Assembly: GCA_038206235.1 (NCBI GenBank)
Contig: JBBRBB010000022.1
Coordinates: 1 to 64,000 of the forward strand
Origin: JBBRBB01 sp038206235
Lineage (GTDB): Bacteria > Bacteroidota > Bacteroidia > Chitinophagales > Chitinophagaceae
Reading direction: 5' to 3'
DNA length: 64,000 nt
Positions 45,747 through 54,466 of this stretch are shown here, piece by piece. The notes beneath the pieces are model-generated. The model was not told where the DNA came from. It did no database searches and saw only the letters and a list, made by a program, of their open reading frames with translations. The translations under genes and the position numbers were made by a program. Each line of letters opens with the position of its first letter. Positions within the stretch are counted from its first letter, which is position 1.

Positions 45747-46688
45747 TTATCGTCCACCATAGCGAAATACCACATGCTTATTGAAGCGCACACTTAAGGT
45801 AACATAGAGTGTAACGTATGTATCCATATCATTGCTGTGCGCTTTTTCAATATCCGGTCTTATTTTAGCGGCATACACTGCGTCTTTAGGACGTGCATAT
45901 AATTGCTTTGCAAGTGCTGCCTGGTCTGCTGAGAGATATTTATCGAATAATGCAGGGTCAATATAAGTGGTGCTTATATCATCAATATAATCTGTGAATG
46001 TATGCCTGAAAAGCATTCCGCCGGAAAGTGCAAGGTGGTTATCGAGGTAATATTTAAACCCGATGTTTATGGGTATATAAAGCTGCGTAAGGCTGTAGGG
46101 ATGACGGGCAGGATATTCTGCAAATCCCTGACCTTCTAAATGCAAAGGCTGCAGTGCAACCCATTGTCCATTTAATTGCGCCTGTGGATTGAAATGAAAA
46201 ACACCCACTCCAATGCCAAGAACAGGAGAGAAAGGATGAATTTCATTTTCCTTATCAAACATCAGAACGGGGTACAAGTCTACACCAACGAATGCTTCTA
46301 TAATTGAAGAGCGAAAGCTTAGATTCCGGTTGTATCTCCATTTCTCGAGCCCACCGGTATTTTTGATGAGGCTGTCTGCACCGGTAACCATTGTAAAATT
46401 TACTCCGCCTTTTAATGCAGCCCAGTAAGAGATATTGTAATCGAGAGAAGCGCCAATAAATGGCCGGATTGTTTTAACGGTGTAATCTTTTACGTAGCCG
46501 CCTGCACCCTGTGTGCCACCTACATCTCCAAGGAAATTATTTGCACCCGCGGTTACATTTACTTCCCATGTATGATATACTCCTTCCAGCTCATCTTCTC
46601 CAAATGCCGCCGTTTGCGCTGATGCAGCGAAAACAAAAAAGCAAAAAAACAGAATAAACAGTGAAGGCTTTATTAAAAAAATTTTCAT
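45747..46688 (-). CDS. Outer-membrane beta-barrel protein (DUF6089-like)
   Basis: A 313-residue outer-membrane protein with a signal peptide ending AASAQ. The mature part alternates short amphipathic strands ending in aromatic residues, as in barrels: TWEVNVTAGANNFLGDVGG, FIGASLDYNISYWAALKGGV, SIIEAFVGVDLYPV, FSPVLGIGVGVFHFNP, YIPINIGFKYYLDNHLALSG and the last strand YVTLYVTLSVRF. The NNFLGDVGG start is typical of the DUF6089 group. Function unknown. It lies 20 bases upstream of the aminotransferase on the same strand. Confidence 0.75.
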   Translation of the reverse strand: MKIFLIKPSLFILFFCFFVFAASAQTAAFGEDELEGVYHTWEVNVTAGANNFLGDVGGTQGAGGYVKDYTVKTIRPFIGASLDYNISYWAALKGGVNFTMVTGADSLIKNTGGLEKWRYNRNLSFRSSIIEAFVGVDLYPVLMFDKENEIHPFSPVLGIGVGVFHFNPQAQLNGQWVALQPLHLEGQGFAEYPARHPYSLTQLYIPINIGFKYYLDNHLALSGGMLFRHTFTDYIDDISTTYIDPALFDKYLSADQAALAKQLYARPKDAVYAAKIRPDIEKAHSNDMDTYVTLYVTLSVRFNKHVVFRYGGR

Positions 46689-46732
46689 GGGAAATCCGCG
46701 TTATTAGACAACGTAAAATAAAGAAATATCTA

Positions 46733-47185
46733 TTAGAATAACAACAACATTTCTATGTGCTCTATTCCATCTTCCAAATATATATCGCTAAGTTGCTTAA
46801 AACCGAAGGATTCGTAGAATGACTGAAGATATAATTGTGCACCAATTTTTATGGGAGCATCATTAAATAATAATCTGCACTGCTCTATTGACTTTTGCAT
46901 CAGGATGCGGCCGATACCTGTGTTGCGGTAAGCGGCAGAAGTTACTACCCTGCCTATTGATGCCTCTTTTTTGTAAGCAATACCCGCCGGCATCAGACGT
47001 GTGTATGCCACAAGCAAATCCCCATCGCTGCCTGCTAAATGATAGCATGATTGATCTTTATTATCCGCATCCTGATACACACAGTTCTGTTCTACCACAA
47101 ATACCTCATTGCGCAATTGCAGTATTTTATAAAGTTCAAGTTGTGTCAACTCATCAAAAAATTTGCAAAACCAGATTAATAGCAT
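46733..47185 (-). CDS. GNAT family N-acetyltransferase (ElaA-like)
   Basis: A 150-residue acetyl-CoA-dependent N-acetyltransferase. LYKILQLRNEVFVVEQNCVY (about 18-37) and YQDADNKDQSCYHL are typical of ElaA. The acetyl-CoA loop is VVTSAAYRNTGIGRILMQKS (the R-x-x-G-I-G-x-x-L pattern). The acceptor is unknown. It is divergent from the lactonase-fold gene. Confidence 0.9.
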   Translation of the reverse strand: MLLIWFCKFFDELTQLELYKILQLRNEVFVVEQNCVYQDADNKDQSCYHLAGSDGDLLVAYTRLMPAGIAYKKEASIGRVVTSAAYRNTGIGRILMQKSIEQCRLLFNDAPIKIGAQLYLQSFYESFGFKQLSDIYLEDGIEHIEMLLLF

Positions 47186-47264
47186 AGCTGTTTGTTAATA
47201 TTTTTACTCAAAGATTATAAAAAGATTTTGCTCCGTTAATTTACAGGCATATAAATATAAATTC

Positions 47265-48395
47265 ATGAAAAAGATTTTCCTGGCATTTTTAATTGTTTTG
47301 TTTTCGGTATCTCTCTATGCTCAAAACCCTGTCTATTATTTATTGGTGGGCACCTATACAACCGGCGGCAAAAGCGATGGCATCTATGTATACCGCTTTA
47401 ATCCCAACAAAGGCGAAGCAACTTTTGTAAGTAAAACAAGCGGTGTGCAAAATCCATCTTACCTCGCCATCTCAAAGGATGAAAAATTTGTGTATGCTGT
47501 AAACGAAAACGGGGGAGGTGTACCGGGCGAAATAAGTGCTTTTGCTTTAGACAAGAAAAAAGGGGAACTTACTTTTTTAAATAAACAACCTACGGATGGT
47601 TATGCGCCAAGCTATGTAAGCATTGATGCCGGTGGCAAGAATGTAATCTCAGCGAATTATGCAGGCGGAAATATTTCTGTGTTTAAAACAAATGCGGATG
47701 GTTCGTTGCAACCACACGGGCAATTAGTAAGTCATGAAGGTTATGGCGTGAATGTGGAGAGGCAGGAAATGCCGCATCCGCACTGTGTAGTTTTTTCGCC
47801 GGATGAAAAGTATGTTTTCAGTGCAGATTTAGGAAACGACAGATTATACCAATATAACTTCAATGCAACTGATGCATCTAAAGTGCTCACCGCAACAGAC
47901 CCTCCTTATTATACAATAGATGATGGCTTTGGCCCAAGACATTTTATTTTTAGTCCTGACGGAAAGAGCGCCTATCTTTTAAATGAACTTTCAGGGCAGG
48001 TGATTGTTTTTAGTTATGTAAATGGTAAATTAAATCCAATACAAACCATCGCCTCAACAACTGCAGGTGATAAGAATGACCGGGGCAGCGCAGATATTGA
48101 AATAACGCCCAACGGAAAATTTTTATATACTTCAAACCGCGGCGCTGCTAATGATATTTCTCTTTATAAAGTACAAACTGATGGCGGCTTGCTCGAAAAT
48201 GGTCACCAGCCTGTGGCCCCCAAGCCTAGAAATTTCATGGTTGATCCTACGGGCAGATTTTTATTGGTTGCCAGCGAAGATGGAAATGTGATACAAATAT
48301 TTGTTATCAATAAAAATTATGGTCTTCTGCAGGATACAGGCGTAAAGATTGATGTAGAAAAACCTGTTTGCTTAAAGATGGTTCCGGTGAATTAA
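47265..48395 (+). CDS. Lactonase-fold (7-bladed propeller) protein
   Basis: A 376-residue protein of the bacterial 6-phosphogluconolactonase (YbhE-type) family. A signal peptide (1-19, LYAQ) indicates export, so the true substrate is probably not the cytosolic sugar lactone. The repeated blade motifs are visible: YLAISKDEKFVYAVNENGG, YVSIDAGGKNVISANYAGG, CVVFSPDEKYVFSADLGND, GPRHFIFSPDGKSAYLLNEL and IEITPNGKFLYTSNRG. It is followed by a word array at 48401-48437 and then the M16 peptidase. Confidence 0.88.
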   Translation: MKKIFLAFLIVLFSVSLYAQNPVYYLLVGTYTTGGKSDGIYVYRFNPNKGEATFVSKTSGVQNPSYLAISKDEKFVYAVNENGGGVPGEISAFALDKKKGELTFLNKQPTDGYAPSYVSIDAGGKNVISANYAGGNISVFKTNADGSLQPHGQLVSHEGYGVNVERQEMPHPHCVVFSPDEKYVFSADLGNDRLYQYNFNATDASKVLTATDPPYYTIDDGFGPRHFIFSPDGKSAYLLNELSGQVIVFSYVNGKLNPIQTIASTTAGDKNDRGSADIEITPNGKFLYTSNRGAANDISLYKVQTDGGLLENGHQPVAPKPRNFMVDPTGRFLLVASEDGNVIQIFVINKNYGLLQDTGVKIDVEKPVCLKMVPVN

Positions 48396-48400
48396 ATCAG

Positions 48401-48437
48401 TTGATAGGTTGATAGGTTGAAGAGTGATAGGTTGAAT
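48401..48437. repeat. Degenerate word array (TTGATAGG)
   Basis: TTGATAGG occurs as TTGATAGG-TTGATAGG-TTGAAGAG-TGATAGG-TTGAAT between the lactonase-fold and M16 genes. It has no coding role. Confidence 0.6.
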
Positions 48438-48536
48438 TGTATGGTGTAATCGCATTTAGTTTGGTCAATTATTCACCATGTAAACACATCAACTAAATAC
48501 TTACTTTTATACCATCAATCACCCAAACATCTTTTT

Positions 48537-51278
48537 ATGAAAAAGAACCTCCTGCTTGCCTGTTTCATTTTACAGGCATCTTTGCTCTTTGCACAAACTG
48601 CAAAAAAACAATACCCTGAAATTGATATTCCCTACAAAAAATTTGTGCTTGATAATGGTCTCACCCTAATCGTTCATGAAGACCATAAAGCGCCGATTAT
48701 TGCCTTCAACATCTGGTATCATGTTGGTTCAAAAAATGAAAAGTCCGGTAAAACAGGCTTTGCACATTTGTTTGAACACCTCATGTTTAATGGCAGTGAG
48801 CATTACAACGATGATTACTTCCAGTTAATGGATGCCATTGGTGCAACCGACTTAAATGGAACCACCAATAATGACCGCACCAATTATTTTGAAAATTTCC
48901 CTGTTTCTGCTCTTGATAAAGTGCTGTGGGTTGAAAGCGACAGGATGGGTTACATGGTTGGCGTAATTGATTCTGCCCGGCTCGATGAACAGCGGGGTGT
49001 GGTGCAGAATGAAAAGAGACAGGGGGAAAATCAACCTTATGCAATAGCAGAAGAGTTAACAGTGAAAAGCACTTATCCGGCAAGTCATCCCTATTCATGG
49101 ACGGTAATAGGTTCTATGGAAGATCTAAACGCTGCTTCAATAGATGATGTGAAAGACTGGTTTAAAACTTATTACGGCCCCAATAATGCCGTGGTTGTAA
49201 TTGCAGGCGATATTAAAGCTGATGAGGCTTATGGAAAAGTAAAAAAATATTTTGGTGATATACCTGCAAGCCCGCCAATTGCAAAGCACAGCGACTGGAT
49301 TGCCAAAATGGAGGGCACACACTTGCAGGTTGCGCAGGACAGAGTACCACAAGCACGCCTGCAAAAAACATGGAATGTTCCCGGCTGGGGTACACCTGAA
49401 ATAACCTATCTGAATTTATTGGGAGATATTTTAACTACAGGAAAAACATCACGTCTTTACAAACGCCTCGTGTATGATGACCAGGTGGCAAGCAATGTTT
49501 TCTTTTATACTGATGATAAGGAAATAGCAGGCCAGTTTGTAATTATTGCAGACGCAAAGCCTAACGTGGGTTTAGACAGCATTAATAAAATTATTGATGA
49601 AGAAATGCAAAAAGTATTTACGCAGGGTGTAACTACTGAAGAATTAGAGCGTGCTAAAACAAGATATTTTTCCGGCTTCATAAAAGGTATGGAACGCATT
49701 GGCGGCTTTGGCGGCAAGTCAGACATACTTGCTCAATCTGCTACTTATGGAGGCAGTGCAGATTTTTATAAAAAAATTCATGCATGGGTTAAAAATGCTT
49801 CTGCTGCAGATATTAAAAAAACAGCAAACGACTGGCTTACCGATGGTGAATATGTGCTGAAAATTTTGCCTTACGGAGATTATAAAACAACAGCATCTGC
49901 TATAAACAGAAACGAACAGCCTGCAATGGGCTCGCCTGTTCTCGTAACTTTTCCTGCGGTGCAGCAGTTTACTTTAAGCAATGGTTTAAAAGTTGCCCTT
50001 GTAGAGCGCAGTTCGGTGCCCGTAGTAAATATGTCGTTAATGACCAATGCAGGATACGCCGCAGACCAGTTTGGCTCTGCCGGGCTTGCATCTTTAACAG
50101 GCGAAATGCTAACTGAAGGAACAAAAACAAAAACGTCGCTGCAAATAAGCGATATGCTTGCAGACCTTGGCGCAAGCCTGTACAGCTATTCTGACCTCGA
50201 TGATTCATATTTAAACATGAATGCATTAAAAACAAATCTTGATGCTTCATTAAATTTATACACTGATGTATTGCTTAATCCTGTGTTTCCGCAAAAAGAT
50301 TTTGACCGCAAAAAGAAAGAGCGATTGCTTGATATAAAACAAGAACAGGCACGCCCTGTTACAATGGGGCTTAGAATACTACCCCGTTTGTTATATGGAA
50401 GCGGTCATGCATACAGCAACCCGTTCACGGGTTCAGGCACTGAAGAATCTGTTACTAAGATTACAAGAGACGACCTCATGAATTTTCATCAGACATGGTT
50501 TGCACCAAACAATTCCATGCTCTTTGTGGTTGGCGATATTTCGCAAAGCGAATTAAAAGCGAAGCTTGAAAAAAATCTCGCAACATGGAAAAGCAAAACC
50601 GTTCCTGAAAAAAATATAAAAGATGTTCCTTTAGCTCAGCAGCCAAGTGTATATATTATTGATAAGCCCGACGCATTGCAGTCAATCATTTTTGCCGCTG
50701 AAATAAGTCCTTCTGCCAAAGACCCCAATTATGAATCTAATCAAATGATGAACCGCATTCTGGGCGGCGAATTTACTTCACGCATAAACATGAACCTGCG
50801 TGAAGATAAGCACTGGAGCTACGGTTCCTTTTCTGTGAATCTTGATGCGGTGGGCCCAAGCTTCTTTACAGGATATGCGCCGGTGCAAACAGATAAAACA
50901 AAAGAAGCCGTTATTGAATTAAAGAAAGAGCTAACCCAATACATTGGTGATAAACCAGCAACCGAAACTGAATTCAATAAAGTTCAGGGTAATGCAGTAA
51001 TGCAGCTTCCGGGCACATGGGAAACAAATGGCGCCGTTTTAAACAGCCTGCAGGATGCAATGAAATACAGCAGGGGAATTGATTACCTGAACAATTACGC
51101 TAACATGCTGCGGCAGTTAAAGCTTAGCGATATACAGGCTTCTGCAACGAAAGTAATTAAGCCCAACAGTCTTACATGGGTTATTGTTGGCGACAGGGTA
51201 AAGATTGAAAAAGGCATACAGGAATTAAATCTTGGCACTATTAAATATATAGACAGTGAAGGCAATGAAATAAAATAG
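48537..51278 (+). CDS. M16 family two-domain zinc peptidase
   Basis: A 913-residue exported protein (signal peptide to about 19). The N-terminal pitrilysin-like half has the inverted zinc motif HLFEHLMF (HxxEH) near 80-87 and a downstream Glu in RGVVQNEKRQGENQ, so it is probably active. The C-terminal half repeats the fold without that motif, as is usual for the inactive second half of these clamshell peptidases. Periplasmic peptide breakdown is the likely role. A stretch of small repeats follows from 51337. Confidence 0.93.
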   Translation: MKKNLLLACFILQASLLFAQTAKKQYPEIDIPYKKFVLDNGLTLIVHEDHKAPIIAFNIWYHVGSKNEKSGKTGFAHLFEHLMFNGSEHYNDDYFQLMDAIGATDLNGTTNNDRTNYFENFPVSALDKVLWVESDRMGYMVGVIDSARLDEQRGVVQNEKRQGENQPYAIAEELTVKSTYPASHPYSWTVIGSMEDLNAASIDDVKDWFKTYYGPNNAVVVIAGDIKADEAYGKVKKYFGDIPASPPIAKHSDWIAKMEGTHLQVAQDRVPQARLQKTWNVPGWGTPEITYLNLLGDILTTGKTSRLYKRLVYDDQVASNVFFYTDDKEIAGQFVIIADAKPNVGLDSINKIIDEEMQKVFTQGVTTEELERAKTRYFSGFIKGMERIGGFGGKSDILAQSATYGGSADFYKKIHAWVKNASAADIKKTANDWLTDGEYVLKILPYGDYKTTASAINRNEQPAMGSPVLVTFPAVQQFTLSNGLKVALVERSSVPVVNMSLMTNAGYAADQFGSAGLASLTGEMLTEGTKTKTSLQISDMLADLGASLYSYSDLDDSYLNMNALKTNLDASLNLYTDVLLNPVFPQKDFDRKKKERLLDIKQEQARPVTMGLRILPRLLYGSGHAYSNPFTGSGTEESVTKITRDDLMNFHQTWFAPNNSMLFVVGDISQSELKAKLEKNLATWKSKTVPEKNIKDVPLAQQPSVYIIDKPDALQSIIFAAEISPSAKDPNYESNQMMNRILGGEFTSRINMNLREDKHWSYGSFSVNLDAVGPSFFTGYAPVQTDKTKEAVIELKKELTQYIGDKPATETEFNKVQGNAVMQLPGTWETNGAVLNSLQDAMKYSRGIDYLNNYANMLRQLKLSDIQASATKVIKPNSLTWVIVGDRVKIEKGIQELNLGTIKYIDSEGNEIK

Positions 51279-51550
51279 AAAAGGCAAGACACTGATAAAA
51301 CCTATTGGCAGAGTTAATTGAATTTTTGGAATCTTAGTTCCGTTAGGAACAAAATATGGGTAGAAAATTGAATTAGAGATGTAAAAAGTTCCGTAGGAAC
51401 GAAATATGTCGCCCCTACGGGGCTTTATACTCTCCATATCGTATATTTTGTACCAATATTTTGCCCCGATGGGGCAGGGAAAATTAACTCCGCCAACGGG
51501 TTGATAAATAATTTACTACAAGGTTTATGAAGCAACGTTAAACGTATGGT
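51279..51550. other. Intergenic stretch holding a repeat cluster
   Basis: No gene is seen here. The central part is the four-hairpin repeat listed separately; the rest is AT-rich. Confidence 0.5.
51337..51475. repeat. Cluster of four small hairpin repeats
   Basis: GTTCC-GTTA-GGAAC (51337-51350) and GTTCC-GTA-GGAAC (51388-51400) are two copies of one motif. GCCCC-TAC-GGGGC (51411-51423) and GCCCC-GAT-GGGGC (51463-51475) are two copies of another. Each GGAAC is followed by AAATATG or GAAATATG. They sit between the convergent M16 and batA-like genes. Confidence 0.8.
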
Positions 51551-52558
51551 TTAAGGAAATTTTTTAAACACCGTATAGCGCAATACCACTTCTAAAAAAA
51601 TAAAAATAAAACCTGCAAGCAGCCAGGGAAAATATTTATCTGTGTAGCGATTATATGTTGTTGTTTCCACTTTCGATTTTTCAAGCTGATTGATGCTTGC
51701 ATAAATTTTTTGCAGCGCCTCTTTATCTGTTGCATGAAAATATTGCCCGTTGGTTTGTGCAGCAAGATTTTTAAGAAGCGCCTCATTAAATTCAAGTTTT
51801 TTATGCTGCACAACAGGACCGAGTGGTGACTCAACTACTTCATCAATTTCCTTTTCGCTGCCTACGCCAATGGTATATACTTTAATGTTGTAATATTTTG
51901 CCATCTGCATGGCAAGGTCTGGTGGTATGGCGCCGCCGAAATCAACGCCGTCTGTTAGCAGCACAACAATCTTTGATTTTGATTTACTGTACCGCAGCCT
52001 GTCAACACTTGTTGCAAGCCCGCTGCCGATTGCAGTGCCTTCATCCTGCAGATAACCGCTTTGTATATTTTGTATTTGCGATAAAACAGTAGTGTGGTCT
52101 GTAGTAAGCGGACAAAGTGTAAAGCTAAGATTGCTGAAAATTACAACGCCTATTCTATCGCCCGGTCTGTCGTTTACAAACTGCATCGCCACATTTTTGG
52201 ATGCTTCGAGGCGATTAGGCTGAAAATCTTTCTCCGTCATGCTTCCGCTTATGTCGAAGCAGAGAACAATATCAATTCCTTCTCCCTCTGTTTGCGTTTC
52301 AGTAAATTTTTTTTGCGGTCTTGCCAATGCAATTATTAAGCAAATCAATCCTAAGCATCGTAATACAAATGGCAAATGCAGGCTTGCTGTTTTTATGCTT
52401 TTTACGCCCTGTATAAAATGCGTGGTTGTAACGAGCATGCTTGCCTGTTGTTTTTTGCTGCGGCGTATGTATTCATATATAAGCACGGGAATAATAAGCA
52501 ACAGCGCCAGCACCCATGAATATGCAAATTCTATTTGCTGAAACCAATTAGTTAGCAT
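51551..52558 (-). CDS. batA: BatA-like von Willebrand A domain protein
   Basis: A 335-residue membrane protein of the Bat locus. Two N-terminal membrane helices (about 14-27 and 62-80) and one C-terminal helix flank a VWA domain with an intact MIDAS: DISGSMT (DxSxS), the Thr-containing loop EGTAIGSGLA, and LLTDGVDFGG. The tail repeats the usual TNGQYFHATDKEALQKIY motif. It is the last gene of the remaining operon and overlaps the preceding gene by 11 bases. batB, batC and batD do not follow; the gene is followed instead by repeats and the convergent M16 gene. Confidence 0.92.
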   Translation of the reverse strand: MLTNWFQQIEFAYSWVLALLLIIPVLIYEYIRRSKKQQASMLVTTTHFIQGVKSIKTASLHLPFVLRCLGLICLIIALARPQKKFTETQTEGEGIDIVLCFDISGSMTEKDFQPNRLEASKNVAMQFVNDRPGDRIGVVIFSNLSFTLCPLTTDHTTVLSQIQNIQSGYLQDEGTAIGSGLATSVDRLRYSKSKSKIVVLLTDGVDFGGAIPPDLAMQMAKYYNIKVYTIGVGSEKEIDEVVESPLGPVVQHKKLEFNEALLKNLAAQTNGQYFHATDKEALQKIYASINQLEKSKVETTTYNRYTDKYFPWLLAGFIFIFLEVVLRYTVFKKFP

Positions 52559-53570
52559 GCCCTATTGTCTTTTGTATTAACGAATCTACCTGCTTCAATG
52601 TGTTCTTTGTTGTGTTCAGGGCTTTTTCGCTTTCCTCTTTTGGCGGAATATATTTTGCAAATTTCACTGCATCGTTCAGGCGCATTGCCTGGTAAAATTG
52701 AGAGCGCAGGTTTGCTTCCTGCAAATAAACATTCAAACGAATCATCAACTCATCAGAAGTAATCTTTAATGCATTTATGGCTAAGCTCTCTTCAAAATAT
52801 TGGCGGTAAATAATATCCATTTTAGTATGATATAATTTTACCTGTTGCCTCTTCAATAAATTTTCATCTTCAAGATGCTGCAATTTTTCCATTGCTCTTT
52901 CAAGCGGAGTTCCTTTTAATGGTTTCTTTTTTGCAACAGGTAACACTTTCTTTTTAGCTGTAACTATTTTGTAAACAGCAAAAGCCAGCACAATTGCTGA
53001 TGCTGCTATTGCAATCCAAAGCCATAAATTATTTTTGTGCTCTACATCAATAATTTCTTTTATAGGATGATAGCCCGGCAAATCTGAAACATCAACGGGC
53101 AATACTTCAAGGCTAAGTGAATCGGCTTTTAACTTTGTTTTTTTGCTGGTTGATTTGTTCTGAATGATAACAGAAGGATTGATTTTCCATATCCCTGAAT
53201 CAAAGGAAGTGAGCGTTAATTTTTGAGTATAAGAAGTTAACCCATCTACAACTATGGTATCAATAGTTTCTCTTTTGATTACTTCTATATGATTGAATGT
53301 ATCTGCAAACTGATACCATGTTTCGATAAACGTATTGGCTGAATTTAATTCTTCTGCTTTCAGTTGCAGTATTACCTGTTCGCCTATTAATATTTTTTCC
53401 CTGTCAAGCGATGCAGATAATTTTTGCGCAGAAGATATGGAATGAAAGAATATAAATAAAACAGTGCCCAACAATTTTATAATTCCGCAAACTGTAAACT
53501 GCTCGCAGAGTCCTGTGGGCAAACTGCTTACCGACTGGCGACTGCCGACTACTGACTGCTGACTGCTCAT
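52548..53570 (-). CDS. Bat-locus membrane protein with BatD-like domain
   Basis: A 340-residue protein between DUF58 and BatA. After a signal or anchor helix (IIKLLGTVLFIFFHSISSA, near 30-48) comes a beta-rich BatD/oxygen-tolerance-like domain (LSASLDREKILIGEQVILQL onward), a membrane helix near 185-203 (LWLWIAIAASAIVLAFAVYK) and a basic cytosolic tail with a helical bundle. Its ATG overlaps the DUF58 stop (ATGA). The first 28 or so residues are encoded by a degenerate word array (53490-53570), so the natural N-terminus may have been extended by that repeat; no better ATG exists downstream. Confidence 0.75.
   Translation of the reverse strand: MSSQQSVVGSRQSVSSLPTGLCEQFTVCGIIKLLGTVLFIFFHSISSAQKLSASLDREKILIGEQVILQLKAEELNSANTFIETWYQFADTFNHIEVIKRETIDTIVVDGLTSYTQKLTLTSFDSGIWKINPSVIIQNKSTSKKTKLKADSLSLEVLPVDVSDLPGYHPIKEIIDVEHKNNLWLWIAIAASAIVLAFAVYKIVTAKKKVLPVAKKKPLKGTPLERAMEKLQHLEDENLLKRQQVKLYHTKMDIIYRQYFEESLAINALKITSDELMIRLNVYLQEANLRSQFYQAMRLNDAVKFAKYIPPKEESEKALNTTKNTLKQVDSLIQKTIGHAN
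53490..53570. repeat. Degenerate word array (ACTGACTGC) inside a gene start
   Basis: Plus-strand words GACTGGCGACTGCCGACTAC, TGACTGC and related copies such as ACTGTAAACTGC run from 53490 to 53570 and cover the start codon and first 27 codons of the BatD-like protein. Adjacent copies differ by one or two bases. Confidence 0.65.
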
Positions 53571-54433
53571 GCTCTTTTTATAAAAAATTCCTGCAAAGCT
53601 CTTACATAATCTTCTCCTGTGGCAAGCTGCATTAAGTCTGCTCCTGCATTTTTAAAGTATTGTTTTGTATCGCCGAGGATTTTTAAGAATTGCTGATGAT
53701 ACCTGAAAAGTGTAAATGAGTCATTTGTATTCAGCCATTGTGTTTCACCTGTTTCTGCATCGTGCACTTGTAATAATCCTACTTTCGGCAGGTTGGCATC
53801 ACGCTTATCATACACCTGCACACCAATTACATCATGACGTTTAGAAGCAACACGCAGTGCATCCTGGTAGCCTGCATCGGCAAAATCACTCAAAATAAAA
53901 ACAATGCTTTTGTGCCGTGTAGTATTGTTGAGAAAATGTAATGCTTTTATAATATCGGTTTGTGCAGAGTGTGTTTGAAAATTGAGAAGCTCACGCACCA
54001 TATACAGCACATGCTCTTTCCCTTTTTTTGCAGGAATATATTTTTCTACTTTATCACTGAAGAAAATAAGTCCTGCCTTATCGTTATTGCTGATCGCTGA
54101 AAACGCAATCACAGCGCATATTTCAGTGATTAAATCTTTTTTGGTTTGCCGATAGGTGCCGAACAAGCTGCTTGCGCTTACATCAACCAATAAATAAACA
54201 CTAAGCTCTCTCTCTTCTTCAAAGAGCTTGCTGTAAGTATGTCCCATTCTTGCCGAAACATTCCATTCAATAAAACGCACATCATCGCCGGGAGTATATT
54301 CTCTTACTTCTTTAAATACCATGCCTCTTCCCTTGAATGCAGTATGATATTCTCCCGAAAATAAATGCGTGGTGATGCGCTTGCTTTTTATTTCGAGTTC
54401 ACGAACTTTTGCTAAGAGCTGTTGAGTAGTCAT
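53567..54433 (-). CDS. DUF58 domain protein of the Bat locus
   Basis: A 288-residue soluble protein. It has the DUF58 signature GRGMVFKEVREYTPGDDVRFIEWNVSAR (GDDVRFIEWNV core near 51-61) and a VWA-like second half (VYLLVDVSASSLFG, VFILSDFADAGY). These proteins normally sit directly after a MoxR ATPase gene and before BatA. Here the position upstream is taken by a degraded restriction-modification locus, so moxR is missing from this place. It shares ATGA with the next gene. Confidence 0.92.
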   Translation of the reverse strand: MTTQQLLAKVRELEIKSKRITTHLFSGEYHTAFKGRGMVFKEVREYTPGDDVRFIEWNVSARMGHTYSKLFEEERELSVYLLVDVSASSLFGTYRQTKKDLITEICAVIAFSAISNNDKAGLIFFSDKVEKYIPAKKGKEHVLYMVRELLNFQTHSAQTDIIKALHFLNNTTRHKSIVFILSDFADAGYQDALRVASKRHDVIGVQVYDKRDANLPKVGLLQVHDAETGETQWLNTNDSFTLFRYHQQFLKILGDTKQYFKNAGADLMQLATGEDYVRALQEFFIKRA

Positions 54434-54466
54434 AAGGAAAAGTTGAAAGATGATTGAAAAATAGAA

